This document shows, one piece after another, positions 32,380-40,046 of a stretch of 64,000 nucleotides of DNA. The notes beneath the pieces are model-generated. The model was not told the DNA's origin, searched no databases, and worked only from the letters and a program-made list of their open reading frames with translations. This DNA comes from Rhodospirillales bacterium (GTDB lineage: Bacteria; Pseudomonadota; Alphaproteobacteria; Acetobacterales; Acetobacteraceae). The stretch is taken from NCBI GenBank assembly GCA_028869995.1, contig JAGWQN010000091.1, positions 1 to 64,000 on the forward strand, in the 5' to 3' direction. A program made the position numbers and the translations under genes. How positions within the stretch are numbered: the first letter of the stretch is position 1; each line of letters starts with the position of its first letter.

Positions 32380-32410
32380 GAATCAGAATCGCTTCCGGTC
32401 GTTACGATTC
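32380..32410. promoter_or_regulatory. Cluster of three GANTC (CcrM methylation) sites
   Basis: GAATC at 32380-32384, GAATC at 32386-32390 and GATTC at 32406-32410 lie between the divergent lipid kinase (start 32330) and the LpxH-like gene (32522). GANTC is the CcrM target in alphaproteobacteria, and GcrA (encoded at 14710 here) recognises methylated GANTC sites in promoters. Elsewhere in the window such sites occur singly. Confidence 0.5.
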
Positions 32411-32521
32411 GGTGACGCTTTCATGGCGTCCCGATGATTTTCGACCGATGCCGCCGTTGGTTCGCGGGTCATGCAAACGTCACGTGCAAACCAGATCGCG
32501 CGAGGTCATGACGCTATCGCC

Positions 32522-33346
32522 ATGAACGCCATTGCCGCGTCGCCGCTCATCCAGTACCGCAGCGTCTTCATTTCCGATGCGCATCTGGGAACCCGCGGCT
32601 GCCGGGCTGATTTTCTCGCCGATTTTCTCCGCCGTGTTTCGTGCGAGCACATGTTTCTGGTCGGCGATATCATCGATGGCTGGCGTCTGCGCCGGTCCTG
32701 GTACTGGGATGAGACGCATGACGAGGTGTTGCGGTTGATTCTGCGCCACGCCCGGGAGGGCACGCAGGTCACCTACATTCCCGGCAACCACGACGAGATG
32801 TTGCGTGCCTGGCTCTCGCTTGGACTGGAGGTCGCGGGGATCCGTTTGCGTCGCGATGCAGAGCATGTCACGGCGTTGGGACGGCGGCTGCTGGTTATGC
32901 ACGGTGACGAGTTCGACAGCGTCGTGCGCTACGCGCGGGTCCTCGCTCTGCTCGGCGACTGGGCCTATGCCGCGGCCCTGGCCACCAATCACTGGTTCAA
33001 TCTGGCCAGGCGGCGACTGGGATATCCGTACTGGTCTCTTTCCGCCTGGCTCAAGCGCCAGGTGAAGGAGGCGGTCAAGGCGATCGATCGTTTCGAGACG
33101 GCATTGGCATCCGAGGCGCGGCGGCGCGGCTTCGATGGGGTCGTCTGCGGTCACATCCACCATGCCGAGATGCGCGAGGTCGGCGGCGTGCTCTACATCA
33201 ACGACGGCGACTGGGTGGAAAGTTGTACCGCCCTCGTCGAACACATGGACGGGCGTCTCGAGCTGGTCGAGTGGGCTGCGCTCAACCGGCTTTCGTTCCA
33301 CACGCCGAAGGCTCGCAACCCGCACGCGGTGGTCCAAGCTGCCTGA
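32522..33346 (+). CDS. UDP-2,3-diacylglucosamine diphosphatase-like metallophosphoesterase
   Basis: A 274-residue calcineurin-like phosphoesterase. Metal ligand blocks appear in order: SDAHLG, GDIIDGW, GNHDE, MHGDEFD and GHIHHAE. This set is found in LpxH and in the wider group annotated as UDP-2,3-diacylglucosamine diphosphatase in alphaproteobacteria, which makes lipid X for lipid A. Alphaproteobacteria more often use LpxI, so true LpxH function is not certain. The ATG at 32522 is chosen; an ATG at 32471 adds 17 residues. It ends with a stop that overlaps the presumed region of the glycosyltransferase start; the two are probably one operon. Confidence 0.78.
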   Translation: MNAIAASPLIQYRSVFISDAHLGTRGCRADFLADFLRRVSCEHMFLVGDIIDGWRLRRSWYWDETHDEVLRLILRHAREGTQVTYIPGNHDEMLRAWLSLGLEVAGIRLRRDAEHVTALGRRLLVMHGDEFDSVVRYARVLALLGDWAYAAALATNHWFNLARRRLGYPYWSLSAWLKRQVKEAVKAIDRFETALASEARRRGFDGVVCGHIHHAEMREVGGVLYINDGDWVESCTALVEHMDGRLELVEWAALNRLSFHTPKARNPHAVVQAA

Positions 33347-34454
33347 TTTTCCTGCCGAGAGAGCGGAGCCGCTGGTTCGGCTGCTCGCTGCCGGGCCGGA
33401 CCCGGCGCGGATCCTGATCGTCTCCGACGCGTGGACACCTCAGGTCAACGGCGTGGTGCGGACGCTCACGACACTGTGCGGCGAATTGCGCGCGATGGGG
33501 CATGAGGTGGACGTCATCGGTCCGGATCGCTTCCGTACCATTCCATGCCCGACATATCCCGATATCCGCCTCGCACTGTTCCCGCGCCGGCGCCTCGCCG
33601 CCCTCATCGAGGCCGCCGCGCCGGATGCCCTGCATATCGCGACCGAAGGCCCCCTCGGGCTCGCCGCGCGCGCCTGGGCCCGCCGGCGTGGTGCCGGCTT
33701 CACCACCGCCTTCCACACCCGCTTTCCCGAATACGTCGCCGCGCGAACCGCGCTCCCGACCGCGCCTCTCTATGCCTGGCTGCGGTCCTTCCACGGCGCC
33801 GGGCAGGGCGTGATGGTGGCGAGCCGCAGTCTGAGCGAGGAGCTTGCGACACGCGGCTTCCGCCATCTGCGGGCGTGGTCGCGTGGCGTCGATCTCGAGC
33901 TGTTTCGTCCCGATGAGCGGGAGGCGTGGAACCTGCCGCGGCCGGTTTTTCTCTATGTCGGGCGCGTCGCCGTGGAGAAGAACATCCGCGCCTTCCTCGA
34001 TCTCGATCTGCCCGGCTCGAAGGTCGTTGTCGGCGGCGGGCCGCAGCTGCCTGCGTTGCGCCGGGAATACCCGTCCGTGACGTTCACGGGTCCGCGCAGC
34101 GGACCGGCGCTGGCAAGCGCCTACGCGGGCGCGGATGTGTTCGTCTTTCCCTCGCGCACGGATACGTTCGGTCTTGTGCTGCTGGAATCCCTCGCCTGCG
34201 GCACACCCGTCGCCGCCTACGACGTCACCGGGCCGCGCGACGTCCTGGCGGGCGCGGAGGGCCATGTCGGTGCGGTCGACGCCGATCTGCGCCGCGCCGC
34301 GCTGGCGGCGTTGACGGGCGAGCGGGCCGCCTGCCGCGCGCATGCACAGCGTTTCACCTGGCGGGCCTGTGCGGAGACATTTCTGTCGCACCTGGTGCCG
34401 CTTGGCGCAGACCCGCCGCTCGTCCGAGCAACGCGAGGACCAGGGCTGCCGTAA
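33339..34454 (+). CDS. GT4-family glycosyltransferase (start uncertain)
   Basis: A GT4-type, GT-B-fold glycosyltransferase of about 370 residues. The first strand and donor/acceptor loop read RILIVSDAWTPQVNGVVRTL; the C-terminal nucleotide-sugar domain has FPSRTDTFGLVLLESLACGTPV, the GT4 Ex7E-like motif with Asp in place of the first Glu. It resembles MgtA/SqdX-type lipid glycosyltransferases, so a membrane glycolipid is a reasonable product. There is no ATG, GTG or TTG in frame between 33162 and the first conserved strand; candidates are CTG at 33339 or 33372, or the ATG at 33162 deep inside the preceding gene. The 3' end overlaps the convergent MFS gene by 101 bp. Confidence 0.82.
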   Translation: MPDFPAERAEPLVRLLAAGPDPARILIVSDAWTPQVNGVVRTLTTLCGELRAMGHEVDVIGPDRFRTIPCPTYPDIRLALFPRRRLAALIEAAAPDALHIATEGPLGLAARAWARRRGAGFTTAFHTRFPEYVAARTALPTAPLYAWLRSFHGAGQGVMVASRSLSEELATRGFRHLRAWSRGVDLELFRPDEREAWNLPRPVFLYVGRVAVEKNIRAFLDLDLPGSKVVVGGGPQLPALRREYPSVTFTGPRSGPALASAYAGADVFVFPSRTDTFGLVLLESLACGTPVAAYDVTGPRDVLAGAEGHVGAVDADLRRAALAALTGERAACRAHAQRFTWRACAETFLSHLVPLGADPPLVRATRGPGLP

Positions 34455-35559
34455 GGCCGAGGAGCACCGCAACGAGGATCGTCCCGCGCGTCGCCACCGA
34501 GGCCAGCAGCATCGCGGCGAGCGGCGGCGCAGCCGCCTGGGCCAGCAGCGCCGGCGTGGCGAGCCAGCCGAGCCGCTGCGCATAGCCCGCCCGGCCGAAC
34601 AGCGCCATCGGCAGGGTGCCCCGGTTGATCGTGAGGATGCCGTTGCTCATGCCGTAGAGCAGCGCGAACGCGCCGGCCGGCACCACGCCGGGCAACAGCA
34701 GCAGCAGCCCCGCGCAGGGCATCAGCAGCGCTCCGGCGCGGGCGCGCGTGAACAACGACAGGCGTCCGGCCAGGGACCATTCCACGACCCGTCCCAGCAC
34801 CTGCCCGGGGCCGAGCATCGCCGCCACGGTGACAGCTTGTGCCGCTGAGAGCCCGCGCCCCTCGAGCAGCCGCAGGATCAGCACCGCGATGCCGGAGGTG
34901 ATCAGCCAGCGCAGCGTGAAGAAGATGGCCAGCAGCGCCAGCGCCCGCCCCGGGTTCGCCACCGGCCGCTCATCGGCGCCCGCTCCCCTGCCCTCGCGCT
35001 GGTGCGCCACCCCGGCGGGAACGCCGAGCAGCATCGCCGGCATGTTGATGGCGAGCAGCAGCGCCGCATAGGCCAGCAGCATGCCGCGCCAGCCCCAGGA
35101 TGCCTCCAGCGCCGTGCCGAGCGGCCAGAACACGGAGCTGGCAAAACCGGCGATCAGCGTGACACCCATGATGGCCCGTCCGGAATCGTGCCCGAACAGC
35201 ACCCCGATCGTTGCGAACGCCGCATCGTAGAGGCCGAGCGCCATGCCCGCGCCGAGCACGATCCATCCCGCGTACCAGACCGCCAGGCCGTGCGCGAGCG
35301 CGAGCAGCACGAGGCCCGCGGCCATGATCGCGCAGGAAGCCGCGAGCACCCCGCGCCCGCCGGCACGGTCGATACGCCGTCCGACGATCGGCGCGCCGAT
35401 GCCGGCCACCAGCAACGCCCAGGAAAAAGCGCCCAGCAGGGCCGCGCGCGAGACGCCGAGATCGGCCGCCGCCGGTGCGGCCAGCACCGCCGGGAGATAG
35501 TAGGTGCAGCCATAGACCACGAGCTGCGAGGCGCCGATGACGACGGCGACGCGCCGCAT
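34354..35559 (-). CDS. MFS transporter
   Basis: A 401-residue major facilitator with about 12 hydrophobic segments. Motif A-like loop is GRRIDRAGGRGVLAA after helix 2; the opening MRRVAVVIGASQLVVYGCTY resembles the small-molecule/oxalate-formate-like MFS group. Substrate unknown. Start ATG at 35559; a GTG at 35580 is also possible. It lies 26 bp after the GNAT gene and is probably in one operon with it, both facing the divergent LysR gene. Its 3' 101 bp overlap the glycosyltransferase gene on the other strand. Confidence 0.84.
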   Translation of the reverse strand: MRRVAVVIGASQLVVYGCTYYLPAVLAAPAAADLGVSRAALLGAFSWALLVAGIGAPIVGRRIDRAGGRGVLAASCAIMAAGLVLLALAHGLAVWYAGWIVLGAGMALGLYDAAFATIGVLFGHDSGRAIMGVTLIAGFASSVFWPLGTALEASWGWRGMLLAYAALLLAINMPAMLLGVPAGVAHQREGRGAGADERPVANPGRALALLAIFFTLRWLITSGIAVLILRLLEGRGLSAAQAVTVAAMLGPGQVLGRVVEWSLAGRLSLFTRARAGALLMPCAGLLLLLPGVVPAGAFALLYGMSNGILTINRGTLPMALFGRAGYAQRLGWLATPALLAQAAAPPLAAMLLASVATRGTILVAVLLGLTAALVLALLGRAAGLRQAAPGATEMSPHRPAR

Positions 35560-35585
35560 CCCCGCGCCGGGGCCGCGCACGGGGC

Positions 35586-36119
35586 TCAAGGCCGGGTGGG
35601 CGGGCTGCCGTCGCCAGGACCGAGCTCGCGCTGCAGGAGCACGGTGTCGAGCCACTGCCCATGCTTGAAGCCGACGGACCGCAGGGTGCCGACGAGGCGA
35701 AATCCGTGTCGCTCATGCAGACGGATCGACGCCGCGTTGGCGCTGTCGCCGACCACTGCCACCATCTGCCGGAAGCCGCGTTCGACGCAGGCCGTGATCA
35801 GCGCGCCGAGCAGCGCGGAGCCGGTGCCGCGACCGGCCTCATCGGGGCGCAGATAGACCGAGTTCTCGACCGTATCGCGATAGGCCGCCCGCGGCCGGTA
35901 GGCACTGGCGTAAGCGTAGCCGACCACCGCCGCATCGCGGATCGCGACGAGATAGGGGTAGCCCTGCGCGAGGAGGGCGGCGCGGCGCCGCGCCATTTCT
36001 GCCACGTCCGGCGGCTCGGTCTCGAAGGAGGCGCGGCCGTGGCGCACATGGTGGGCATAGATCGCCGCAATGGCCGGGATGTCGGCGTCGGCGGCGGGGC
36101 GGAGCGTGGCGTTCGGCAT
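35586..36119 (-). CDS. GNAT N-acetyltransferase, phosphinothricin-acetyltransferase-like
   Basis: A 177-residue GNAT of the Pat/MddA (phosphinothricin or methionine sulfoximine N-acetyltransferase) group: opens ATLRPAADADIPAIAAIYAHHV, has the substrate-side FETEPPDVAEM and the acetyl-CoA loop VYLRPDEAGRGTGSALLGA. Acetylates the amino group of a glutamate-analogue or other small amine using acetyl-CoA. ATG at 36119. First gene of an operon with the MFS gene; the transporter and acetyltransferase together suggest detoxification of an amino-acid-like compound. Divergent from a LysR regulator. Confidence 0.86.
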   Translation of the reverse strand: MPNATLRPAADADIPAIAAIYAHHVRHGRASFETEPPDVAEMARRRAALLAQGYPYLVAIRDAAVVGYAYASAYRPRAAYRDTVENSVYLRPDEAGRGTGSALLGALITACVERGFRQMVAVVGDSANAASIRLHERHGFRLVGTLRSVGFKHGQWLDTVLLQRELGPGDGSPPTRP

Positions 36120-36148
36120 CCCCGCATGCTGGCCGACCGACGCCAGGT

Positions 36149-36168
36149 TGCGAAGAAAATTTTTCGCA
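36149..36168. promoter_or_regulatory. Palindrome in the GNAT/LysR divergent promoter
   Basis: TGCGAAGAAAATTTTTCGCA: arms TGCGAA/TTCGCA around an A/T-rich centre (with GAAAA/TTTTC nested inside). It is in the 76-bp gap between the GNAT gene and the LysR gene, in the usual place and AT-rich form of a LysR recognition site. Confidence 0.5.
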
Positions 36169-36182
36169 TACGCAGCATCAAT

Positions 36183-36197
36183 ATAAGTTGGACTTAT
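36183..36197. promoter_or_regulatory. Second palindrome overlapping the LysR start codon
   Basis: ATAAGTTGGACTTAT: ATAAGT and ACTTAT are exact inverted copies around TGG. It ends on the AT of the LysR ATG (36196), so a protein bound here would block LysR expression, fitting autoregulation. Confidence 0.45.
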
Positions 36198-37113
36198 GAA
36201 CATGCCGTCCCTGCGCCAGCTGCGCACCTTCGTCGCCATTGCCGAGCGCGGCAGCATCACCGAAGCCGCGCGAGCCCTGAACCTGACCCAGCCGGCGGCA
36301 AGCCAGCAGCTGCGCGAGGTCGAGCGCCTGCTCGGCACCCGGCTGCTCGACCGTGCCGGGGGACGCCTGGTGCCGACGGCCTCGGGGCGCGCGGTGCTGG
36401 CCCCGGCGCGGCAGGCGCTCGCGGCGGCGGCGGAAGCGGCGGCGGCGGCGCGGGCGGTGCGCTCGGGTGCCGCGGGCCGGGTTCGGCTCGGCACCGGGGC
36501 CACCGCTTGCATCCATCTCCTGCCGAAGGCGCTGGCGAGGGTGCGGGCGCGCCTGCCAGGGCTCGAGATCGTGGTGGCCACGGGCAACACGCCCGACATC
36601 CTGCGCCGCGTCGAGGACGGCGCGCTCGATCTCGGCCTGGTCACGATGCCGCGCCAGGTGCCGCGCACGCTCGTGGCGACGCCGGTCCGGCACGACGCGC
36701 TCGTGGCCCTGCTGCCCGAAGCGCTGGCGGGTCCGGCCGTGTTCACGCCCGCGGCTCTCGCCGGCCTCCCTCTCATTCTCTACGAACCGGGCGGGGATAC
36801 GCGCGGTGTCGTCGATGCGTGGTTCCGCCGGGCCGGCCTGGTGGCGAAGCCGATCATGGAACTGGGCAGCGTTGAGGCGATCAAGGTTCTGGTCGGCAGC
36901 GGGCTGGGCGCTTCCGTGCTGCCGCGCCTGGCGCTGGACCAGCCGGTGGCCGGCGCCTGCGTGCGGCCGTTGCGTCCGGCCGTGGAGCGCCGGCTGGCGC
37001 TGGTGGTGCGCCGGACCAAGGTCATGGACGCCGGGTTGCGGGCGATGATGGCGGCGCTGGCTGGCGAGGCGCCTGGCAAGGGGGATGTCCCGCTCGCGGC
37101 CGCGGCGTGCTAA
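36196..37113 (+). CDS. LysR-family transcriptional regulator
   Basis: A 305-residue LysR regulator: N-terminal winged helix-turn-helix (LRQLRTFVAIAERGSITEAA, then ALNLTQPAASQQLREVERLL) and a periplasmic-binding-protein-like effector domain from about residue 92. It is divergent from the GNAT-MFS operon with 76 bp between, the classic LysR layout, so it most likely controls those genes and itself. Two palindromes (36149-36168 and 36183-36197) are candidate sites; the second covers its own start codon. The effector is unknown. The DUF374 gene begins 9 bp after its stop, but probably belongs to the lipid A operon. Confidence 0.93.
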   Translation: MNMPSLRQLRTFVAIAERGSITEAARALNLTQPAASQQLREVERLLGTRLLDRAGGRLVPTASGRAVLAPARQALAAAAEAAAAARAVRSGAAGRVRLGTGATACIHLLPKALARVRARLPGLEIVVATGNTPDILRRVEDGALDLGLVTMPRQVPRTLVATPVRHDALVALLPEALAGPAVFTPAALAGLPLILYEPGGDTRGVVDAWFRRAGLVAKPIMELGSVEAIKVLVGSGLGASVLPRLALDQPVAGACVRPLRPAVERRLALVVRRTKVMDAGLRAMMAALAGEAPGKGDVPLAAAAC

Positions 37114-37122
37114 CCGCCGCGC

Positions 37123-37809
37123 ATGATGTCCCGTCTCTTGCGGCAGGGCTGGGCGCAGACGGCGCTGGCGGTCCTCGTCGCGCTTTATCTGCGCCTGGCG
37201 CTGGCCACCATCCGCTGGCGCCTCGTCGGCTGGGAGAACCTCGCCCCGCATCTCGGACCCGAGCCGGGATCCGGCCCGGTGGTCGCGGCCTTCTGGCACG
37301 AGATGCTGCCGCTGATGCCGGCACTCTGGCAGCGCGTCCACGCCAGCGGCGCACGGGCGAGGGTGCTGGTCTCCCGCCACCGCGACGGGCGCTTCATCGG
37401 CGAGGTGATGCGGCGCTTCGACCTCGGCCTGGCGCATGGCTCGACCGGAACCAAGGGCCGCGACCGCGGTGGAGCGAGCGCGGTCCGCGCACTGGTTGCC
37501 GTGCTCGCGCACGGCGAGCACGTTGTCATGACGCCCGATGGACCGCGTGGACCACGGCGGCAGGCGGCGGCGGGGGTGGCGCAGATCGCCGCCCTATCCG
37601 GCGCGCCGGTCATGCCGTGTGCCGCCTGGATCACGCCGCGGATCCGCTTGCCGACCTGGGACGGGATGGTGCTGCCCGTGCCCTTCGCGCGCGGGGTCCT
37701 GGTCTGCGGCGCGCCGATTCGCGTCGGGCGGGAAGCGGCCGCGGCGGAACTCGCCACCATCGCCGCCGCGCTGGCCGATGTTTCGCGCATCGCCGGAGCC
37801 CCGGCATGA
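37123..37809 (+). CDS. DUF374 lysophospholipid-acyltransferase-family protein
   Basis: A 228-residue DUF374 protein, a branch of the glycerolipid acyltransferase superfamily often encoded beside waaA in alphaproteobacteria. Landmarks are AFWHEMLPLM (the family's FWH block), SRHRDGRFIGEV and TPDGPRGPRRQAAAG. An N-terminal hydrophobic helix anchors it at the inner membrane. Probable role: acyl transfer in lipid A or outer-membrane lipid assembly; biochemistry of the family is little known. Followed by waaA with 10 bp between. Confidence 0.85.
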   Translation: MMSRLLRQGWAQTALAVLVALYLRLALATIRWRLVGWENLAPHLGPEPGSGPVVAAFWHEMLPLMPALWQRVHASGARARVLVSRHRDGRFIGEVMRRFDLGLAHGSTGTKGRDRGGASAVRALVAVLAHGEHVVMTPDGPRGPRRQAAAGVAQIAALSGAPVMPCAAWITPRIRLPTWDGMVLPVPFARGVLVCGAPIRVGREAAAAELATIAAALADVSRIAGAPA

Positions 37810-37819
37810 GGCCGGACGC

Positions 37820-39100
37820 ATGATCGCCGCGGTGGGAGGCCTCGCCACGACCCTCGCCGCCCCGGCCTTGCGCGCCTGGCTGCGTCGGCGCGCGGCCCTG
37901 GGCAAGGAGATCCCGGCGCGGCTCGCCGAACGCTGGGGCGAGGACGCCTCGCCCCGCCCGCGTGGCCCCCTGCTTTGGCTGCACGCGGCGAGCATCGGCG
38001 AATCGTCCTCGATGCGCCGCGTGCTGCTGCTCCTGCCGCCGGAGCTGAATGTCCTTTTCACCACCGGCACCGTGACCTCGGCGACGATGCTGGCCAAGGA
38101 GTTCGCGGGCGATGCACGACGCCTGCACCGCTTCGTCCCGCTCGACGTCCCGGCGTGGGTGGCGCGCTTTCTCGACCACTGGCGGCCCGACGCGGCCTGC
38201 TTCGTGGAGAGCGAGATCTGGCCGTCGATGTTGCATCAGCTGCACAAGCGAAACATTCCCGTGGGCCTCGTGAACGCCCGCCTCTCGGCCCGCAGCTTCG
38301 CCCGCTGGCGCCTGGTGAAGCCGCTGGCGCGCCCGCTTTTTGCCGGCTTCGCCGCGGTGCAGGCCCAGTCACGCGGCGATGCCTCGCGCCTGGTCGCGAT
38401 GGGCGCACCGGCCCCGGGCATCGTCGGCAACCTCAAGCTCGCCGCCTTTCCGCTGCCGGTCGATGCGCTGGCGCTGGCCCGGTTGCGCCAGCAGATCCAG
38501 GGCCGCCCCTGCTGGCTCGCCGCCAGCACCCATCCGGGCGAGGAGGCGATCGTGGCCGCGGTGCACGGGCACCTGCGTGCCGAGTTCCCCGATCTCCTCA
38601 CCATCATCGTGCCCCGCCACCCCGAGCGGGGACCCGCCATCCTCGCAGGCCTGCCGCGCCCGGCAACACGCCGCGGTGCCGACGATGCGCCTCCCCCGGC
38701 CGGGCCGACGGGCGCGTTTTACGTCGCCGACACCCTCGGCGAACTCGGGCTCTTCTATCGCGTGGCCGCCTGTGCCTTTGTCGGCAAGAGCCTCGCCGTG
38801 GGCGGCGGGCAGAATCCGCTTGAGCCCGCCCGCCTCGGCTGCCCGGTGGCGATGGGGCCCATGACGGCGAACTTTGCCGACGAGGTGGCGATGCTGCGCG
38901 ACGCGGGGGCGCTGACGCAGGTTGCGGACGCGGCGGCACTGGCAGATTTCGTTGCCGCGATGCTGCGCGATCCCGCTCGCCGCAGGACGATGGGCGAGGC
39001 GGGGAAGGCTGCTGCGGCAGGCGAGGACGAACTACCGGCGCGCGTTGCCGCGTTGATGGCAGGTCTGGCAGGATGGCGGGGGCAGGGTGCAGGCACCTAG
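37820..39100 (+). CDS. waaA: 3-deoxy-D-manno-octulosonic acid (Kdo) transferase
   Basis: A 426-residue WaaA/KdtA. N-terminal GT30 domain with LWLHAASIGESSSMRRVL (catalytic Glu in GES), the acidic FVESEIWPSML, and the C-terminal domain with FVGKSLAVGGGQNPLEPARLG. It transfers Kdo from CMP-Kdo to the lipid A precursor at the cytoplasmic face of the inner membrane. The first ~10 residues are more weakly hydrophobic than in E. coli. Start ATG at 37820; the stop overlaps the lpxK start by 14 bp. Operon order DUF374-waaA-lpxK-lpxL-like is typical for lipid A maturation. Confidence 0.95.
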   Translation: MIAAVGGLATTLAAPALRAWLRRRAALGKEIPARLAERWGEDASPRPRGPLLWLHAASIGESSSMRRVLLLLPPELNVLFTTGTVTSATMLAKEFAGDARRLHRFVPLDVPAWVARFLDHWRPDAACFVESEIWPSMLHQLHKRNIPVGLVNARLSARSFARWRLVKPLARPLFAGFAAVQAQSRGDASRLVAMGAPAPGIVGNLKLAAFPLPVDALALARLRQQIQGRPCWLAASTHPGEEAIVAAVHGHLRAEFPDLLTIIVPRHPERGPAILAGLPRPATRRGADDAPPPAGPTGAFYVADTLGELGLFYRVAACAFVGKSLAVGGGQNPLEPARLGCPVAMGPMTANFADEVAMLRDAGALTQVADAAALADFVAAMLRDPARRRTMGEAGKAAAAGEDELPARVAALMAGLAGWRGQGAGT

Positions 39101-40046
39101 CTTTTGGCGCGACGGCGGCTGGCCGGTGCCGTTGCTGGCCCCCTTCGAGCGGGTGACCGCCTGGCTCACCGCACGGCGCCTCGGGCATGGGAGCTGGATG
39201 CCGCCCGTGCCGGTCATATGTTGTGGAAATGCAACGGTCGGCGGAGCGGGCAAGACCACGCTGGCGCTCGACCTCGGCGCCCGCCTGCTTGCGCGCGGCC
39301 GGCGCGCGGGGTTCGTCACGCGCGGCTATGGCGGCTCGCTGGCCGGTGTGGTGCGGGTCGATGCCGCGACCCACAGCGCTGCCGAGGTGGGCGATGAGCC
39401 GTTGTTGCTGGCCGCCGTGGCGCCCACCTGGCGCGGCGCGGACCGGGTGGCGGCCATGCGTGAGGCGGTGGCCGGCGGCACGCAGGTCATCGTCGCCGAC
39501 GATGGGTTGCAGAATCCCGCCTTCGCCCATGCCGCGCGGCTACTGGTCATCGACGGCGAGAGCGGCTTCGGCAACGGCCACCTGCTGCCGGCCGGACCGC
39601 TGCGCGAGCGCGTGGCGGACGCGGCGTCGCGCTGCATCGCGGCGATCCTGATCGGCGAGGATCGTGCGCACGCAACCCTGGCCCTGCCTCCCGCCTTGCC
39701 GGTGCTGCGCGCGCGGCTGGTGGCGGACCCTGCCGCGCGCGCGCTCGCGGGCCGGCGCGTCGTCGCCTTCGCGGGCCTCGCGCGGCCGGAGAAGTTCTTC
39801 GGCATGCTCCGCGACCTGCGCGCGGATGTCGTGATGACCCGCGCCTTCGCCGACCATCATGATTTCCGGCCCCAGGAATTGGAGGCGCTCGGCGCGTGCG
39901 CCACCGGCGCGGTGCTGGCGACGACGCCGAAGGACGCGGTCCGGCTCGCGCCGACCTGGCGCGCGCGTGTGCATGTCGCCGGCGTCGCGCTCGCATGGCA
40001 GGACGAGGCACAGCTTGCCGCCCTGCTCGATCGAGTGCTGGCATGA
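39087..40046 (+). CDS. lpxK: Tetraacyldisaccharide 4'-kinase
   Basis: A 319-residue LpxK with the P-loop variant GNATVGGAGKTTLALDL near residue 47, RGYGGSLAG (the conserved TRGYGG block) and IVADDGLQNP (the DDG..D/N loop). Phosphorylates the 4'-position of the lipid A disaccharide at the inner membrane. Start GTG at 39087 overlaps waaA by 14 bp; the stop overlaps the next gene as ATGA. Length is normal. Confidence 0.95.
   Translation: MQAPSFWRDGGWPVPLLAPFERVTAWLTARRLGHGSWMPPVPVICCGNATVGGAGKTTLALDLGARLLARGRRAGFVTRGYGGSLAGVVRVDAATHSAAEVGDEPLLLAAVAPTWRGADRVAAMREAVAGGTQVIVADDGLQNPAFAHAARLLVIDGESGFGNGHLLPAGPLRERVADAASRCIAAILIGEDRAHATLALPPALPVLRARLVADPAARALAGRRVVAFAGLARPEKFFGMLRDLRADVVMTRAFADHHDFRPQELEALGACATGAVLATTPKDAVRLAPTWRARVHVAGVALAWQDEAQLAALLDRVLA

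Noticed and set aside
32471..32521. Upstream ATG for the LpxH-like protein
   Set aside because: It would add 17 residues without family similarity; kept only as an alternative.
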